A stretch of DNA of 39,914 bases, taken from positions 1-39,914 of the forward strand of contig CAKUHJ010000003.1 in assembly GCA_934655935.1 (NCBI GenBank), read 5' to 3'. The notes beneath the pieces were generated by a model that did no database searches, was not told the DNA's origin, and saw only the letters and a program-made list of their open reading frames with translations. Made by a program: the position numbers and the translations under genes. Positions 1 to 7,713 of this stretch are shown one piece after another. The stretch's first letter is position 1, and every line of letters starts with the position of its first letter. The stretch comes from an uncultured Oscillospiraceae bacterium (GTDB lineage Bacteria; Bacillota; Clostridia; Oscillospirales; Oscillospiraceae).

Positions 1-260
1 GCCTCCGCGAACTTCGCCATATATTTGAGATTCCGGACGGAATATCCCTTCATCTCTGGAAAGGACAACTTGATATCCGCGGCAAGGTTTTCAACAAACC
101 TGCTGCCCCAAACCTTATGCGCGTTAATGACCGTACCGATGGCGTGATACAGCCGAAGCAGCTCGCAGTTTACCTGAACCGCCGCGCGATACTGCGCCGT
201 GCGGATCTCCTGCTTGACTTGCTCGACTGTTTCCAGATATTCGTTTGCATTCATCAGCAT
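1..260 (-). CDS. DUF1016 N-terminal (YhcG-like) nuclease, partial
   Basis: Only the N-terminal 86 residues or so are in the window; the frame stays open to base 1. The protein begins MLMNANEYLETVEQVKQEI and continues with a helical region containing LLRLYHAIGTVIN and FPEMKGYSVRNLKYMAKF. That is the typical N-terminal winged-helix half of DUF1016/YhcG proteins, which normally carry a PDDEXK nuclease domain at the C-terminus (not visible here). Four in-frame ATG codons lie close together; I chose the one at 260 because the GGGAGG ribosome site (268-275) is then 7 bases away. It follows a KilA-N gene and a recombinase-like gene on the same strand, in an AT-richer patch, which suggests mobile-element cargo. 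Whether the gene is intact cannot be judged. Confidence 0.75.
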   Translation of the reverse strand, partial: MLMNANEYLETVEQVKQEIRTAQYRAAVQVNCELLRLYHAIGTVINAHKVWGSRFVENLAADIKLSFPEMKGYSVRNLKYMAKFAE

Positions 261-360
261 CATTCATCCCTCCCTACAGACTTATTGTAACAGAGGAAAA
301 CGGGAAAAGCAAATGTACAATGTGTGCTGCCCACCCAATCAAGCACATTGGAAATACCAA

Positions 361-981
361 TTATGCCTTTAGCCGCTCCCTATCCAGTGACAACTTCAGC
401 AACAGCATCTTGAATTCCGGCGATATCCATGACGCGAATTCGCAGCCAATCATCGGATGCGCAAATGTTCCGCCGCCTTTGCCTTGTTTGGAAGCGATAC
501 CGATCGCCTCTGTCTTCTCAATCCATAGCTTTGGCGTCAAAGTAAACGAGGCAGTTTTCTTTTTCTCTAAAAGTTCAATGTAGCCCGCTTCTCTATAATC
601 GGGATTGTTTTCCTGCTCCCACAGATTTAAAAATGCTAATGTGTTCTCACTGCGCAGCCAACTCTGTATCACATATCCCGGAGCATCCTTGCTGTGATTT
701 CGCGCAAGCTCAGTCAGTGAAATGTAACTATCATCCTGCTTTTGGGGCTGAGACTTCGACTGCTTTCTCTGTTCCATGCGGGCCAACACCTCCGCCTTAC
801 TTCTCTTATAGCCGGCAAGAACAGAAAGCCTGTATTCGTCGATCTCATTTTCCGTCGCAATTCGCAATATAATTCGGTCCCGCTCCTCACAGGTGATGAT
901 ATCCTCAGCTACGAGGGGCTCCAACAAGTTTCCGATACCGATCATATCCACCAAACTAAGTTTCTCTGCCACATCTCTCAC
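361..981 (-). CDS. KilA-N domain protein, probably C-terminally shortened
   Basis: A 206-residue protein. Residues about 1-70 are a charged helical segment of unknown role. From about residue 86 (YISLTELARNHSKD) to the end it matches the KilA-N DNA-binding domain of phage and plasmid proteins, including the segments VIQSWLRSENTLAFLNLWE and GGTFAHPMIGCEFASWISPEF. It stops soon after SPEFKMLLLKLSLDRERLKA, where relatives known to me usually continue, so the C-terminus may be lost. The start is GTG at 981; a second GTG at 972 is placed better behind a GAGGTGAG ribosome site and is an alternative. It sits 46 bases after the recombinase-like ORF. About 100 bases (262-360) separate it from the next gene and show nothing recognisable. 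The role in the cell is unknown. Confidence 0.75.
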   Translation of the reverse strand: MRDVAEKLSLVDMIGIGNLLEPLVAEDIITCEERDRIILRIATENEIDEYRLSVLAGYKRSKAEVLARMEQRKQSKSQPQKQDDSYISLTELARNHSKDAPGYVIQSWLRSENTLAFLNLWEQENNPDYREAGYIELLEKKKTASFTLTPKLWIEKTEAIGIASKQGKGGGTFAHPMIGCEFASWISPEFKMLLLKLSLDRERLKA

Positions 982-1027
982 CTCTTAAGGTTATTGTAGC
1001 ATAATGTACAGAAATATAAAAGATGGA

Positions 1028-1381
1028 TCAGTTCTGAGCCATAATATGCGAAACATAGCGCGTACTTTTTCTCGGCAAGCCCTCCTTGTCATAATCAATG
1101 TTACAGCGTGCCACCTTTTCAAATTGTACATCCAGAAACTTCTTTAGCCCGATGATCGCCGCATATTTTCCGTTAGAGAGAAGATGGTCTACCGCGGCAC
1201 GAGTCCATTTCGCCTTTCCGGTCGAAGACGGTATTTGTTTTGCATAAAGCATATCCACAACCTTTCCCAAACTTGCCCCTGCCATATAGAAGTTAAAAAT
1301 CAAGGCAACATTTTCTGCTTCGCTCTTATTGGTTTCAAGTCCCCCACTGTTGGTCAAAGTAAAACCATATGGTATTCTCAT
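1028..1381 (-). CDS. serine-recombinase 'Recombinase' domain protein without a catalytic domain
   Basis: A 117-residue protein beginning MRIPYGFTLTNSGGLETN, with NVALIFNFYMAGASLGKVVDML, IPSSTGKAKWTRAAVDHLLSNGKYA and FEKVARCNIDYDKEG. This is the DNA-binding 'Recombinase' domain (PF07508 type) that follows the catalytic resolvase domain in large serine recombinases. The catalytic N-terminal domain with its serine nucleophile is absent. A perfect AGGAGG site (1390-1395) lies 8 bases before the ATG, so the short protein is probably translated as such and is not merely a broken remnant. Standalone proteins of this type occur in clostridial mobile elements. It may act as an accessory DNA-binding subunit of a recombinase elsewhere; that is inference. 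Confidence 0.7.
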   Translation of the reverse strand: MRIPYGFTLTNSGGLETNKSEAENVALIFNFYMAGASLGKVVDMLYAKQIPSSTGKAKWTRAAVDHLLSNGKYAAIIGLKKFLDVQFEKVARCNIDYDKEGLPRKSTRYVSHIMAQN

Positions 1382-1404
1382 GTTTTGTTCCTCCTAAAAT
1401 AAAA

Positions 1405-1448
1405 ATTCCTATGTTTGCTATCTCATCCAAGAGATAAAACATAGGAAT
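1405..1448 (-). repeat. long inverted repeat (hairpin) upstream of the recombinase-like ORF
   Basis: The arms 1405-1424 and 1431-1448 pair over 18 base pairs with a 2-base bulge (GC, 1417-1418) and a 6-base loop. On the minus strand the hairpin lies directly upstream of the AGGAGG site of the ORF at 1028-1381, without a T-run. It could be a leader hairpin, a transcription barrier after the tRNA gene, or a recombination-site remnant; the sequence does not decide. Confidence 0.5.
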
Positions 1449-1528
1449 AAATGATATTTTGTTACCTTCTGCGTTGCCATTCTGCACAGCTTTTGAGTTA
1501 TTTCATGTGATTCTCCAGCAGAAAAAGC

Positions 1529-1564
1529 AAAAGCCGTGTATAACTCAAGTTATACACGGCTTTT
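1529..1564 (-). terminator. terminator of tRNA-Gly, symmetrical
   Basis: A perfect 16-bp inverted repeat (1529-1544 and 1549-1564) with a TCAA/TTGA tetraloop. On the minus strand it is followed by a T-rich stretch (complement of 1521-1530), as expected for the intrinsic terminator of the tRNA gene at 1573-1646. It also carries T residues on the plus strand and may act in both directions. Confidence 0.85.
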
Positions 1565-1572
1565 GTCTAATT

Positions 1573-1646
1573 TGGAGCAGGGTACGGGAGTCGAACCCGC
1601 CTCCGCGGCTTGGGAAGCCGCTGTACTACCGATGTACGAACCCTGC
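1573..1646 (-). tRNA. tRNA-Gly (anticodon CCC)
   Basis: Read on the minus strand this is a 74-base cloverleaf. The acceptor GCAGGGT pairs perfectly with ACCCTGC, the D stem is GTAC/GTAC, and the anticodon stem GCGGC/GCCGC encloses the loop TTCCCAA (anticodon CCC, glycine). A 4-base variable loop follows, then a T arm with loop TTCGACT. The discriminator T is followed by an encoded CCA. A promoter lies at 1733-1761 and a terminator at 1529-1564, so it is a monocistronic tRNA gene. It stands between the glycine cleavage operon and mobile-element remnants; the remnants lie on its 3' side. Confidence 0.95.
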
Positions 1647-1732
1647 ATATATGAACTTTATTGCCGCGCTCTGCGCGGCCGTACGGGAGTACTCCGGCGG
1701 CAAAGCCGCCTGTATACCCCTCGTGCGTTCCT

Positions 1733-1761
1733 ATCATAACATCTCCGGGCGAAAAATGCAA
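1733..1761 (-). promoter_or_regulatory. sigma-A promoter for tRNA-Gly
   Basis: On the minus strand TTGCAT (1756-1761) and TATGAT (1733-1738) are 17 bases apart. The predicted start near 1725 lies about 80 bases before the tRNA, with two small GC-rich hairpins in between (about 1695-1710 and 1663-1679). Confidence 0.6.
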
Positions 1762-1782
1762 CCGTTTTCTGACGAAGATTCC

Positions 1783-1811
1783 GGGCCGGGGAAGTTTTGC
1801 TTCCCCGGCCC
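1783..1811 (-). terminator. GC-rich hairpin after gcvPB
   Basis: A perfect 12-bp stem (1783-1794 and 1800-1811) with a 5-base loop lies 14 bases past the gcvPB stop. No U-run follows on the minus strand, so termination may be weak or need a factor. It nevertheless separates the glycine operon from the tRNA promoter. Confidence 0.5.
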
Positions 1812-1824
1812 AGGGCACAACGCG

Positions 1825-3252
1825 TTACTGGAAAGAATAGCGGAGTACCGGAGTCCGTGCAGCCTTGACCTCGTCCAGGCGGCGCACCGACGTGGTATGC
1901 GGCGCGCTATGCAGCGCCTCCGGGTCCGTATACGCCATATCGCGGAGCTTTGTATAAATTTCGCAGACCTCGTCCATGAGCTGCTTACTCTCGGTCTCGC
2001 AGGGCTCGACCATGAGCGCTTCGTGCACAATCAGCGGGAAATACATGGTAGGCGGATGAAGGTCAAAATCCAGCATACCCTTGGCAAGGTCGAGCGCAGA
2101 CACGCCGGTCTCCCGCTGCAGGCGCGCCAGTGACATCACAAACTCGTGCATGCAGAGCCCGTCATACGCCATGTCAAACCTCGGCCGCAGGCAGGCCATC
2201 ATATAGTTTGCGTTCAGGACGGCGTTTTTGGCCGCCTCCGCAATTCCCTCCCTGCCGAGCGTGAGCACATACGTCAAGGCTTTCATGCACACGTCAAAGT
2301 TTCCGTAGAACAGCTTGACCCGGCCAATCGATTTTTCCGGATTTTCAAAGCCGAACTTTCCATCTCTCTCCACGACCAGGGGGCCCGGCATGTATCTGCG
2401 CAGAAAGGCCTTGCAGCCGACGGCGCCTGCGCCCGGACCGCCGCCGCCGTGCGGCGTGGCAAACGTTTTATGCAGGTTCGAATGGATGCAGTCAAAGCCC
2501 ATATCGCCGGGACGAACAACGCCCATGACTGCGTTGAGATTTGCGCCGTCGTAATAGCACAGGCCGCCTGCCTCATGAACAATTTTCGTAATTTCCAGAA
2601 TATTGGGATCGAAAATGCCGACGGTGTTGGGATTCGTGAGCATCAGTCCCGCCGTGTCCGGGCCGACCGCCGCGCGCAGCGCGTCAAGGTCGACGCCTCC
2701 GTTTTCATTCGAAGCGATATTCACCACCTGATAGCCGCACATGGCCGCGGTCGCGGGATTTGTGCCGTGCGCGGAATCCGGGACAATGATTTTGGTTCTC
2801 GCCGTATCGCCGCGCTCGGTATGGTAGGCCTTGATCAGCAGCACGCCTGTAAACTCGCCGTGCGCGCCGGCCGCAGGCTGAAAGCTCACCTCGTCCATAC
2901 CGAAGATTTCGCCAAGCTCCGCGCCCAGAATATGCAGGGCCTCCAATGCGCCCTGCGCGCTTTCGGCGCTCTGGAGCGGATGGAGCCGGGTAAAGCCCGG
3001 CAGCGCCGCCATCTCCTCGTCAATTTTCGGGTTATATTTCATGGTGCAGGAGCCCAGGGGATAAAATCCGTCGTTCACGCCGTGAATGCGCTTGCAAAGC
3101 GCGCTGTAGTGCCGGATCAGCTCATTTTCGCTCACCTGCGGCAGGCGCAGCGGCTGCGTCCGCTCCTCGGGAAGGCGGTATTCCGGAACGTCGCACGCAG
3201 GAAGCAGCGTCATATGGCGGCCGGGCGCACCCTGTTCAAAAATCAGTTTCAT
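1825..3252 (-). CDS. gcvPB: glycine dehydrogenase (decarboxylating) subunit 2
   Basis: A 475-residue PLP-dependent subunit of the two-subunit P-protein. With GcvPA it decarboxylates glycine and passes the aminomethyl group to lipoyl-GcvH. The PLP lysine is K262 in SNLHKTFATPHGGGGPG. PDSAHGTNPATAAMCGY (about 159-173) and YPLGSCTMKYNPK (about 64-76) are family hallmarks. The length is normal. I start at the ATG at 3252, which overlaps the gcvPA stop (ATGA); an upstream extension would run deep into gcvPA. It is the last gene of the riboswitch-headed operon. No lpdA or lipoate gene follows, so the L-protein must be encoded elsewhere. Confidence 0.97.
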   Translation of the reverse strand: MKLIFEQGAPGRHMTLLPACDVPEYRLPEERTQPLRLPQVSENELIRHYSALCKRIHGVNDGFYPLGSCTMKYNPKIDEEMAALPGFTRLHPLQSAESAQGALEALHILGAELGEIFGMDEVSFQPAAGAHGEFTGVLLIKAYHTERGDTARTKIIVPDSAHGTNPATAAMCGYQVVNIASNENGGVDLDALRAAVGPDTAGLMLTNPNTVGIFDPNILEITKIVHEAGGLCYYDGANLNAVMGVVRPGDMGFDCIHSNLHKTFATPHGGGGPGAGAVGCKAFLRRYMPGPLVVERDGKFGFENPEKSIGRVKLFYGNFDVCMKALTYVLTLGREGIAEAAKNAVLNANYMMACLRPRFDMAYDGLCMHEFVMSLARLQRETGVSALDLAKGMLDFDLHPPTMYFPLIVHEALMVEPCETESKQLMDEVCEIYTKLRDMAYTDPEALHSAPHTTSVRRLDEVKAARTPVLRYSFQ

Positions 3253-4571
3253 CCGCCAAGCGCCTCCTTTACAATCGCGATCACCTCGTCGAGCTTCTGC
3301 TTTGAAACAAGCTCCGTCACGCACCAGAGGACGCCGTCGGCAAGCTCCAGGCCGCCAAGGATGCTTCTTTCCTCCAGCGCGGCCATAATTTTTCTGCGGG
3401 CGCCGGGGTCGGGGACCACGGTCACAAATTCATGGAAGAATTCCCCGGAATATTTCAGCCGGCAGCCAGCCCGCTCCAGGCCGGCGGCCAGGTAGTGCGC
3501 CTTGGAAAGGCAGAGCCTTGCGCACTGCTTCATACCCGCTTCTCCCATCGCCGCCATGTAAACGCCTGCCGTAAAGGCGCACAGCGCCTGGTTGGAGCAG
3601 ATATTGGACGAGGCCTTTTCCCGCCGGATGTGCTGTTCCCGCGCCGAAAGCGTCAGGACATACCCGGTTTTCCCGTCTACGTCCGTCGTCTGGCCGACGA
3701 TCCGCCCGGGGAGCCTGCGCATGAGCGCGCCGGTCGCCGCCATAAAGCCGAGGTACGGCCCGCCAAAGGCTGTATCCAGGCCCAGGGGCTGGCCGTCGCC
3801 GACGGCGATGTCCGCGCCCTGCGTGCGCGGCGTGGGCAGCAGCGCGCAGGCGATGGGGTTGACGCCCATCACGAATTTCGCGCCGGCCGCATGCGTGATT
3901 TCGCCAAGCACCGCGGCGTCCTCCAGCTGGCCGAAGAAATTCGGCTGCTGGAGATAGAAGCAGGCCGCATCCGCGCCGAGCGCGGCCTTGAGCGCTTCGG
4001 GGTCCGTTCTGCCGTCCCTGGCCGGGACGACGCGCAGCTCCGTATTGGAGGCAAAGCAGTAGGTCCGCATCACCGCAAGAACCTGCGGATTTGTGGTTTC
4101 CGAAACGTAAGCGACGGTGCGCTTGCGGTCCTTGCACATGGCGATGCTCTCCGCGGCGGCGGTTGCGCCGTCGTAATGCGAGGCGTTTGCCACGTCCATG
4201 CCGGTCAGCTCGCAGATCATGGTCTGAAATTCGAACGTTCCCTGCAGAACGCCCTGGCTGATTTCCGCCTGATAGGGCGTGTAGCAGGTAACCAGCTCCT
4301 CACGGGAGGCGACTGCCCTGACCGCGGCGGGCACAAAGTGGCGGTAGCTGCCCGCGCCGCGCAGAACCGTATGAAATACGCGGTTTTTTTCCGCCAGCGC
4401 GGTCATTTTTTCGCGCACCTCCAGCTCGCTCAGGCCCTCCGGCAGGCGGAGCCCCCCGCGCAGCAGCATCTGCTGCGGCACGCAGGCATAAAGCGCGTCC
4501 AGGTCCTTTACGCCGACCTTTGCAAGCATCTGCTCCCGCTCCGCCGGTGTGGTGGGAACGTAGGAGCCCAT
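3249..4571 (-). CDS. gcvPA: glycine dehydrogenase (decarboxylating) subunit 1
   Basis: A 440-residue protein starting MGSYVPTTPAEREQMLAKVG, the usual N-terminus of the GcvPA subunit. It contains GAGSYRHFVPAAVRAV and YTPYQAEISQGVLQGTFEFQT, the conserved GcvP segments near the active site, and EKASSNICSNQALCAF near the C-terminal third. It pairs with GcvPB to form the P-protein. The ATG at 4571 shares one base with the gcvH stop (TGATG), and the AAGGAGGAA ribosome site lies inside gcvH. At the other end its stop overlaps the gcvPB start, so the three genes are translationally coupled. Confidence 0.97.
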   Translation of the reverse strand: MGSYVPTTPAEREQMLAKVGVKDLDALYACVPQQMLLRGGLRLPEGLSELEVREKMTALAEKNRVFHTVLRGAGSYRHFVPAAVRAVASREELVTCYTPYQAEISQGVLQGTFEFQTMICELTGMDVANASHYDGATAAAESIAMCKDRKRTVAYVSETTNPQVLAVMRTYCFASNTELRVVPARDGRTDPEALKAALGADAACFYLQQPNFFGQLEDAAVLGEITHAAGAKFVMGVNPIACALLPTPRTQGADIAVGDGQPLGLDTAFGGPYLGFMAATGALMRRLPGRIVGQTTDVDGKTGYVLTLSAREQHIRREKASSNICSNQALCAFTAGVYMAAMGEAGMKQCARLCLSKAHYLAAGLERAGCRLKYSGEFFHEFVTVVPDPGARRKIMAALEERSILGGLELADGVLWCVTELVSKQKLDEVIAIVKEALGG

Positions 4572-4951
4572 CAGTGTTCCTCCTTCGTAAAGGCCTCGTA
4601 TTCCTCCGCGCTCAGAAGCTCTGAGAAATCCGTGATATTCTCCACCTTTACAATCCACGCGCCGTAGGGATCGGAGTTCAGAAGCTCCGGCGACTCGTCC
4701 AGCGACTCGTTGACCTCCGCGACCGTGCCGGTCACGGGGCTCATCACATCGGAGACCGCCTTGACGGACTCCACGTCGCACACGGACTCGCCCGCGACCG
4801 CCTCGTCCCCGACCGCAGGCAGATTCACATACACGAGGTCTCCCAGCTCTGCCTGGGCAAAATCAGAAATTCCGATCAGGGCCGTGGTTTCGTCGAGCAT
4901 TCTGACCCATTCATGGTCGCGGGTGTACTTCAGTTCTTTCGGGAAATTCAT
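4571..4951 (-). CDS. gcvH: glycine cleavage system H protein
   Basis: A 126-residue lipoyl-carrier protein, normal length. It starts MNFPKELKYTRDHEWVR, and the lipoylated lysine is K64 in the motif ESVKAVSDV. The lipoyl arm carries the aminomethyl group from the P-protein to the T-protein and is reoxidised by the L-protein. A GGAGGT site (4958-4963) lies 6 bases upstream of the ATG. It sits between the GcvT-GlyA fusion (38-base gap) and gcvPA, so all carbon-handling subunits are in one transcript. Confidence 0.98.
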   Translation of the reverse strand: MNFPKELKYTRDHEWVRMLDETTALIGISDFAQAELGDLVYVNLPAVGDEAVAGESVCDVESVKAVSDVMSPVTGTVAEVNESLDESPELLNSDPYGAWIVKVENITDFSELLSAEEYEAFTKEEH

Positions 4952-4989
4952 ATTGGTACCTCCATCATTTCAGTTTCGGTTTTCATTCT

Positions 4990-7656
4990 TCAGATTCCTG
5001 TTTCGCAGGCCAGGGCGTTCAGAAGCGCCTGCGTCTGATCGTCGGAGAAGCAGTAGCGAAGCTCGGTATAATCCGCGCGGAGCCTGGAGACCTCCTCCTT
5101 CACATCCGCATTTTTCTGCACGCACGCGGCAATCAGATGGGCAAGCCTGGAAAACTCCGCCGGTCCAAAGCCGAACCGGGTCATTTCATTGACGCCCATC
5201 CGCAGCGCGCCGGAGGCGGTAAAGCCCTCCTCCTCGGGCGTGGCCTGATAGTTGCAGATGATGTTGTTTTCCTCCAGCCGCTCGGCAATCTCCGGTCCGT
5301 GCGCATAGCCGACCCGGACAATCACCTGATGCGTCTGGGTATAGCCCATCGCCGGGTCGCCGGCCACGTCCAGTCCCTCCGCGGCGAGGCTTCCTGCAAA
5401 GGATTTCGCATTTTCCACGACGGCGCGCTGGTATTCCTCCTTAAAGGCGTTCATCTCATACGCCGCCATCAGCTGGCCGAGGAGCGTTCCCAGATGATGG
5501 TTTGAAACGCTGCCGGGGAAGGCCCTGGTCTCAATGGCCTCCCAGAGGCCCCACTTGAGATCCTCCGGCTTCCAGTTTACGCCGATCACGCCGCGCTGCG
5601 CGCCGAAGAAGGTCTTATGCGTCGAGCCGGTTACAATCTCCGCGCCTTCCTCAAACGGCTTCTGGAAATGTTCTCCGATCAGGCCGAGCACATGCGCCAT
5701 ATCGTACATGATGGTCGTCCGGATGCCCTGCTCGTCGACAAATTTCCGGATCTCGGCGACCGGCTCGCGGCAGAGCACCATGGACTTGCCGAAAATGATG
5801 AACTCCGGCTTGTAGCGCGCGAGAAGCTCCTTCGTGCGCGCGACGTCAATCTGGTACGGATTTTCCGCACAGACCGGGAAGTTGACCACCATCTGCTTTT
5901 CCGTGACGGGATCTGTCGCAATGTAATCGTGCAGCGCGCCCATCGGCTGCGCGGACAGGTGGCCGCCGCGCACAATGTGGTTGTTCATGACCCAGCCGAG
6001 CCGCTGCGGCGTGCGCTTCCGGTCCACACGGTTTTTAAAGTCCATCATCGCGGAAAATACCGCCGTATTGGACATCTGGCCGGAGGTGACGCGGGTTTCT
6101 GCCTGCGCGCAGCCAAGGAATTTCTTCATTTCCTCCACCAGAAGGGCCTCCGTCTGCGCGATGAACTTCGTGCCCTGATAGTAGAAAATCTCCGCGTCAT
6201 AAAACGCCTTCTGCTTTTTATGCTCCGCATAGCGGTTGCACGGGTCGGAGGCTGAGAGCATCCGGACGGCTCTTGACTGGGTGTTTTCCGAGGGAATCAG
6301 ATTGATGCACTGCGTCTGCCGCCACAGGTGGTTCTGCTGCGCCTGCATAATCAGCGTCCGCGCCTTTTCCAGATACCCCTGCTCCGACGGCGCGGGCTTT
6401 GCCGCCGTCACGCCCGGGAGAATCGGCCGGACATAGGGCGCGGCGTCCTGCCGGATATGATAGGCCACCACGCGCGCGGGCTGGCGCTTGCCGCGGACGT
6501 CGATTTCGACGTTGAAGTCCTGGCAGATCCGGCTGTCCAGATAGGCAAGACCGATCGAGCGCTTGCCGGTTTCCCCGGTAAAGACCGTCTCCAGCCCCTG
6601 GCCGGCGGTTTTGTAATACGGGATCATGGTTCCGGAGGTCACATAGCCGACAGGCTTTCCCTCCGCCCAGGCGTCGCGGCAGTAGACCGGGAAGCCCTTT
6701 CTCAGGACGCCCTTTCCCTCCAGGTAAACCGGCTGGATACGGTAGGGCAGATCCGCAAGCGCGGAGTAATCCCGGTTCATGATTTTTTTAAGCGCTTCAA
6801 ACTGCTTTTTCAGCGCAGCCCTTCCGATAAACTCGCCCTTTTCCTCCGCAAAGGAAACCGCAAATTTCGCAAGCGGCACCGCGTAGACCGGAATTTCTCC
6901 GCCAAGCTCGCATTCGCCCATTTCGTGGCCGTAGAGGGGCAGCGCCGCCTCCATCCGCGTCGTGTCGCGCGCGCCCAGCCCCGTCGGCTTTGCGCCGAGT
7001 GCAATCAGCCGGTCCCAGAAATATCTGGCGTCCGCGCTGTCGCAGTACAGCTCATAGCCGATCGGCTCGCCGGTATAGCCGGTCTTTGCGATGCGGACGG
7101 GCCTGCCCTCCATGGTAAGCGTGCCGAGCGCATTCTTCACATTTTCCTCCGTGAGCGGCTTTCCGCCGCAGAGCGTCATGAGAATTTCCTTGGACTCCGG
7201 TCCCTGCACGGCGATGGCCGCATAGCGGTCCGAGACGTCTGTAAGCCGAACGTCAAAGCGCGCCGCCTCCCGCTGCAGGTGCGCCAGATCCTTGCCGATA
7301 TTGCCGGCGTTGATAACCAGAAGATAGCGCTCCGCTTCAAAGCGGTAAAGATACGCGTCGTCCACGGCGCCGCCGGCTTCATCCGGAAGGATGCAGTACT
7401 GCGCCTGCCCGACCTCGAGCGCGAGGACGTTGCTGGAAAGCACATGCTGCAAAAACGCGACCCGCTGCGCGCCGCTCACGTCGATGCGGCCCATGTGCGA
7501 TACGTCAAAAATACCGCAGTGCCGCCGGCAGTACAGATGCTCGGAGACAATCCCCTCCGGATACTGAATGGGCATTTCCCAGCCGCCGAAGTCGACCATG
7601 GTCGCGCCGGCGTCCAGGTGGGCCGGATAGAGTACCGTTCGTTTCAGTTCGCTCAT
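4990..7656 (-). CDS. fusion protein: aminomethyltransferase (GcvT) + serine hydroxymethyltransferase-like (GlyA)
   Basis: One uninterrupted 888-residue frame. Residues 1-410 are GcvT: GWEMPIQYP near 25-33, the folate-site aspartates in AVDDAYLYR (99-100), GYTGEPIGYELY near 193-204, and the C-terminal GKPVGYVTSGT and RSIGLAY segments. This part is longer than a usual GcvT of about 365 residues. Residues about 425-888 are PLP-dependent GlyA: INLIPSENTQS (about 451-461), RGGHLSAQ (563-570), YDMAHVLGLI (651-660) and the PLP lysine K681 in GSTHKTFFGAQRG. GcvT releases methylene-THF from aminomethyl-GcvH; SHMT condenses it with another glycine to make serine. The fusion would couple these steps (inference). 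The start at 7656 has AAGGAGG 5 bases upstream, and an in-frame extension would run into the riboswitch terminator. The GlyA half differs from textbook SHMT at several motifs. Confidence 0.9.
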   Translation of the reverse strand: MSELKRTVLYPAHLDAGATMVDFGGWEMPIQYPEGIVSEHLYCRRHCGIFDVSHMGRIDVSGAQRVAFLQHVLSSNVLALEVGQAQYCILPDEAGGAVDDAYLYRFEAERYLLVINAGNIGKDLAHLQREAARFDVRLTDVSDRYAAIAVQGPESKEILMTLCGGKPLTEENVKNALGTLTMEGRPVRIAKTGYTGEPIGYELYCDSADARYFWDRLIALGAKPTGLGARDTTRMEAALPLYGHEMGECELGGEIPVYAVPLAKFAVSFAEEKGEFIGRAALKKQFEALKKIMNRDYSALADLPYRIQPVYLEGKGVLRKGFPVYCRDAWAEGKPVGYVTSGTMIPYYKTAGQGLETVFTGETGKRSIGLAYLDSRICQDFNVEIDVRGKRQPARVVAYHIRQDAAPYVRPILPGVTAAKPAPSEQGYLEKARTLIMQAQQNHLWRQTQCINLIPSENTQSRAVRMLSASDPCNRYAEHKKQKAFYDAEIFYYQGTKFIAQTEALLVEEMKKFLGCAQAETRVTSGQMSNTAVFSAMMDFKNRVDRKRTPQRLGWVMNNHIVRGGHLSAQPMGALHDYIATDPVTEKQMVVNFPVCAENPYQIDVARTKELLARYKPEFIIFGKSMVLCREPVAEIRKFVDEQGIRTTIMYDMAHVLGLIGEHFQKPFEEGAEIVTGSTHKTFFGAQRGVIGVNWKPEDLKWGLWEAIETRAFPGSVSNHHLGTLLGQLMAAYEMNAFKEEYQRAVVENAKSFAGSLAAEGLDVAGDPAMGYTQTHQVIVRVGYAHGPEIAERLEENNIICNYQATPEEEGFTASGALRMGVNEMTRFGFGPAEFSRLAHLIAACVQKNADVKEEVSRLRADYTELRYCFSDDQTQALLNALACETGI

Positions 7657-7683
7657 AAAAACCTCCTTATTCTGCGAAAAAAG

Positions 7684-7713
7684 ACAGAGCGCACCCCGAA
7701 GGGCGCGCTCTGT
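7684..7713 (-). terminator. riboswitch expression-platform terminator
   Basis: A 9-bp stem (7684-7692 with 7705-7713) extended by three more pairs, followed on the minus strand by a U-rich run (complement of 7677-7682), 20 bases before the gcvT-glyA ribosome site. Its upstream arm overlaps the 3' edge of the second glycine aptamer, as expected for an ON switch in which glycine binding prevents termination. Confidence 0.8.
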
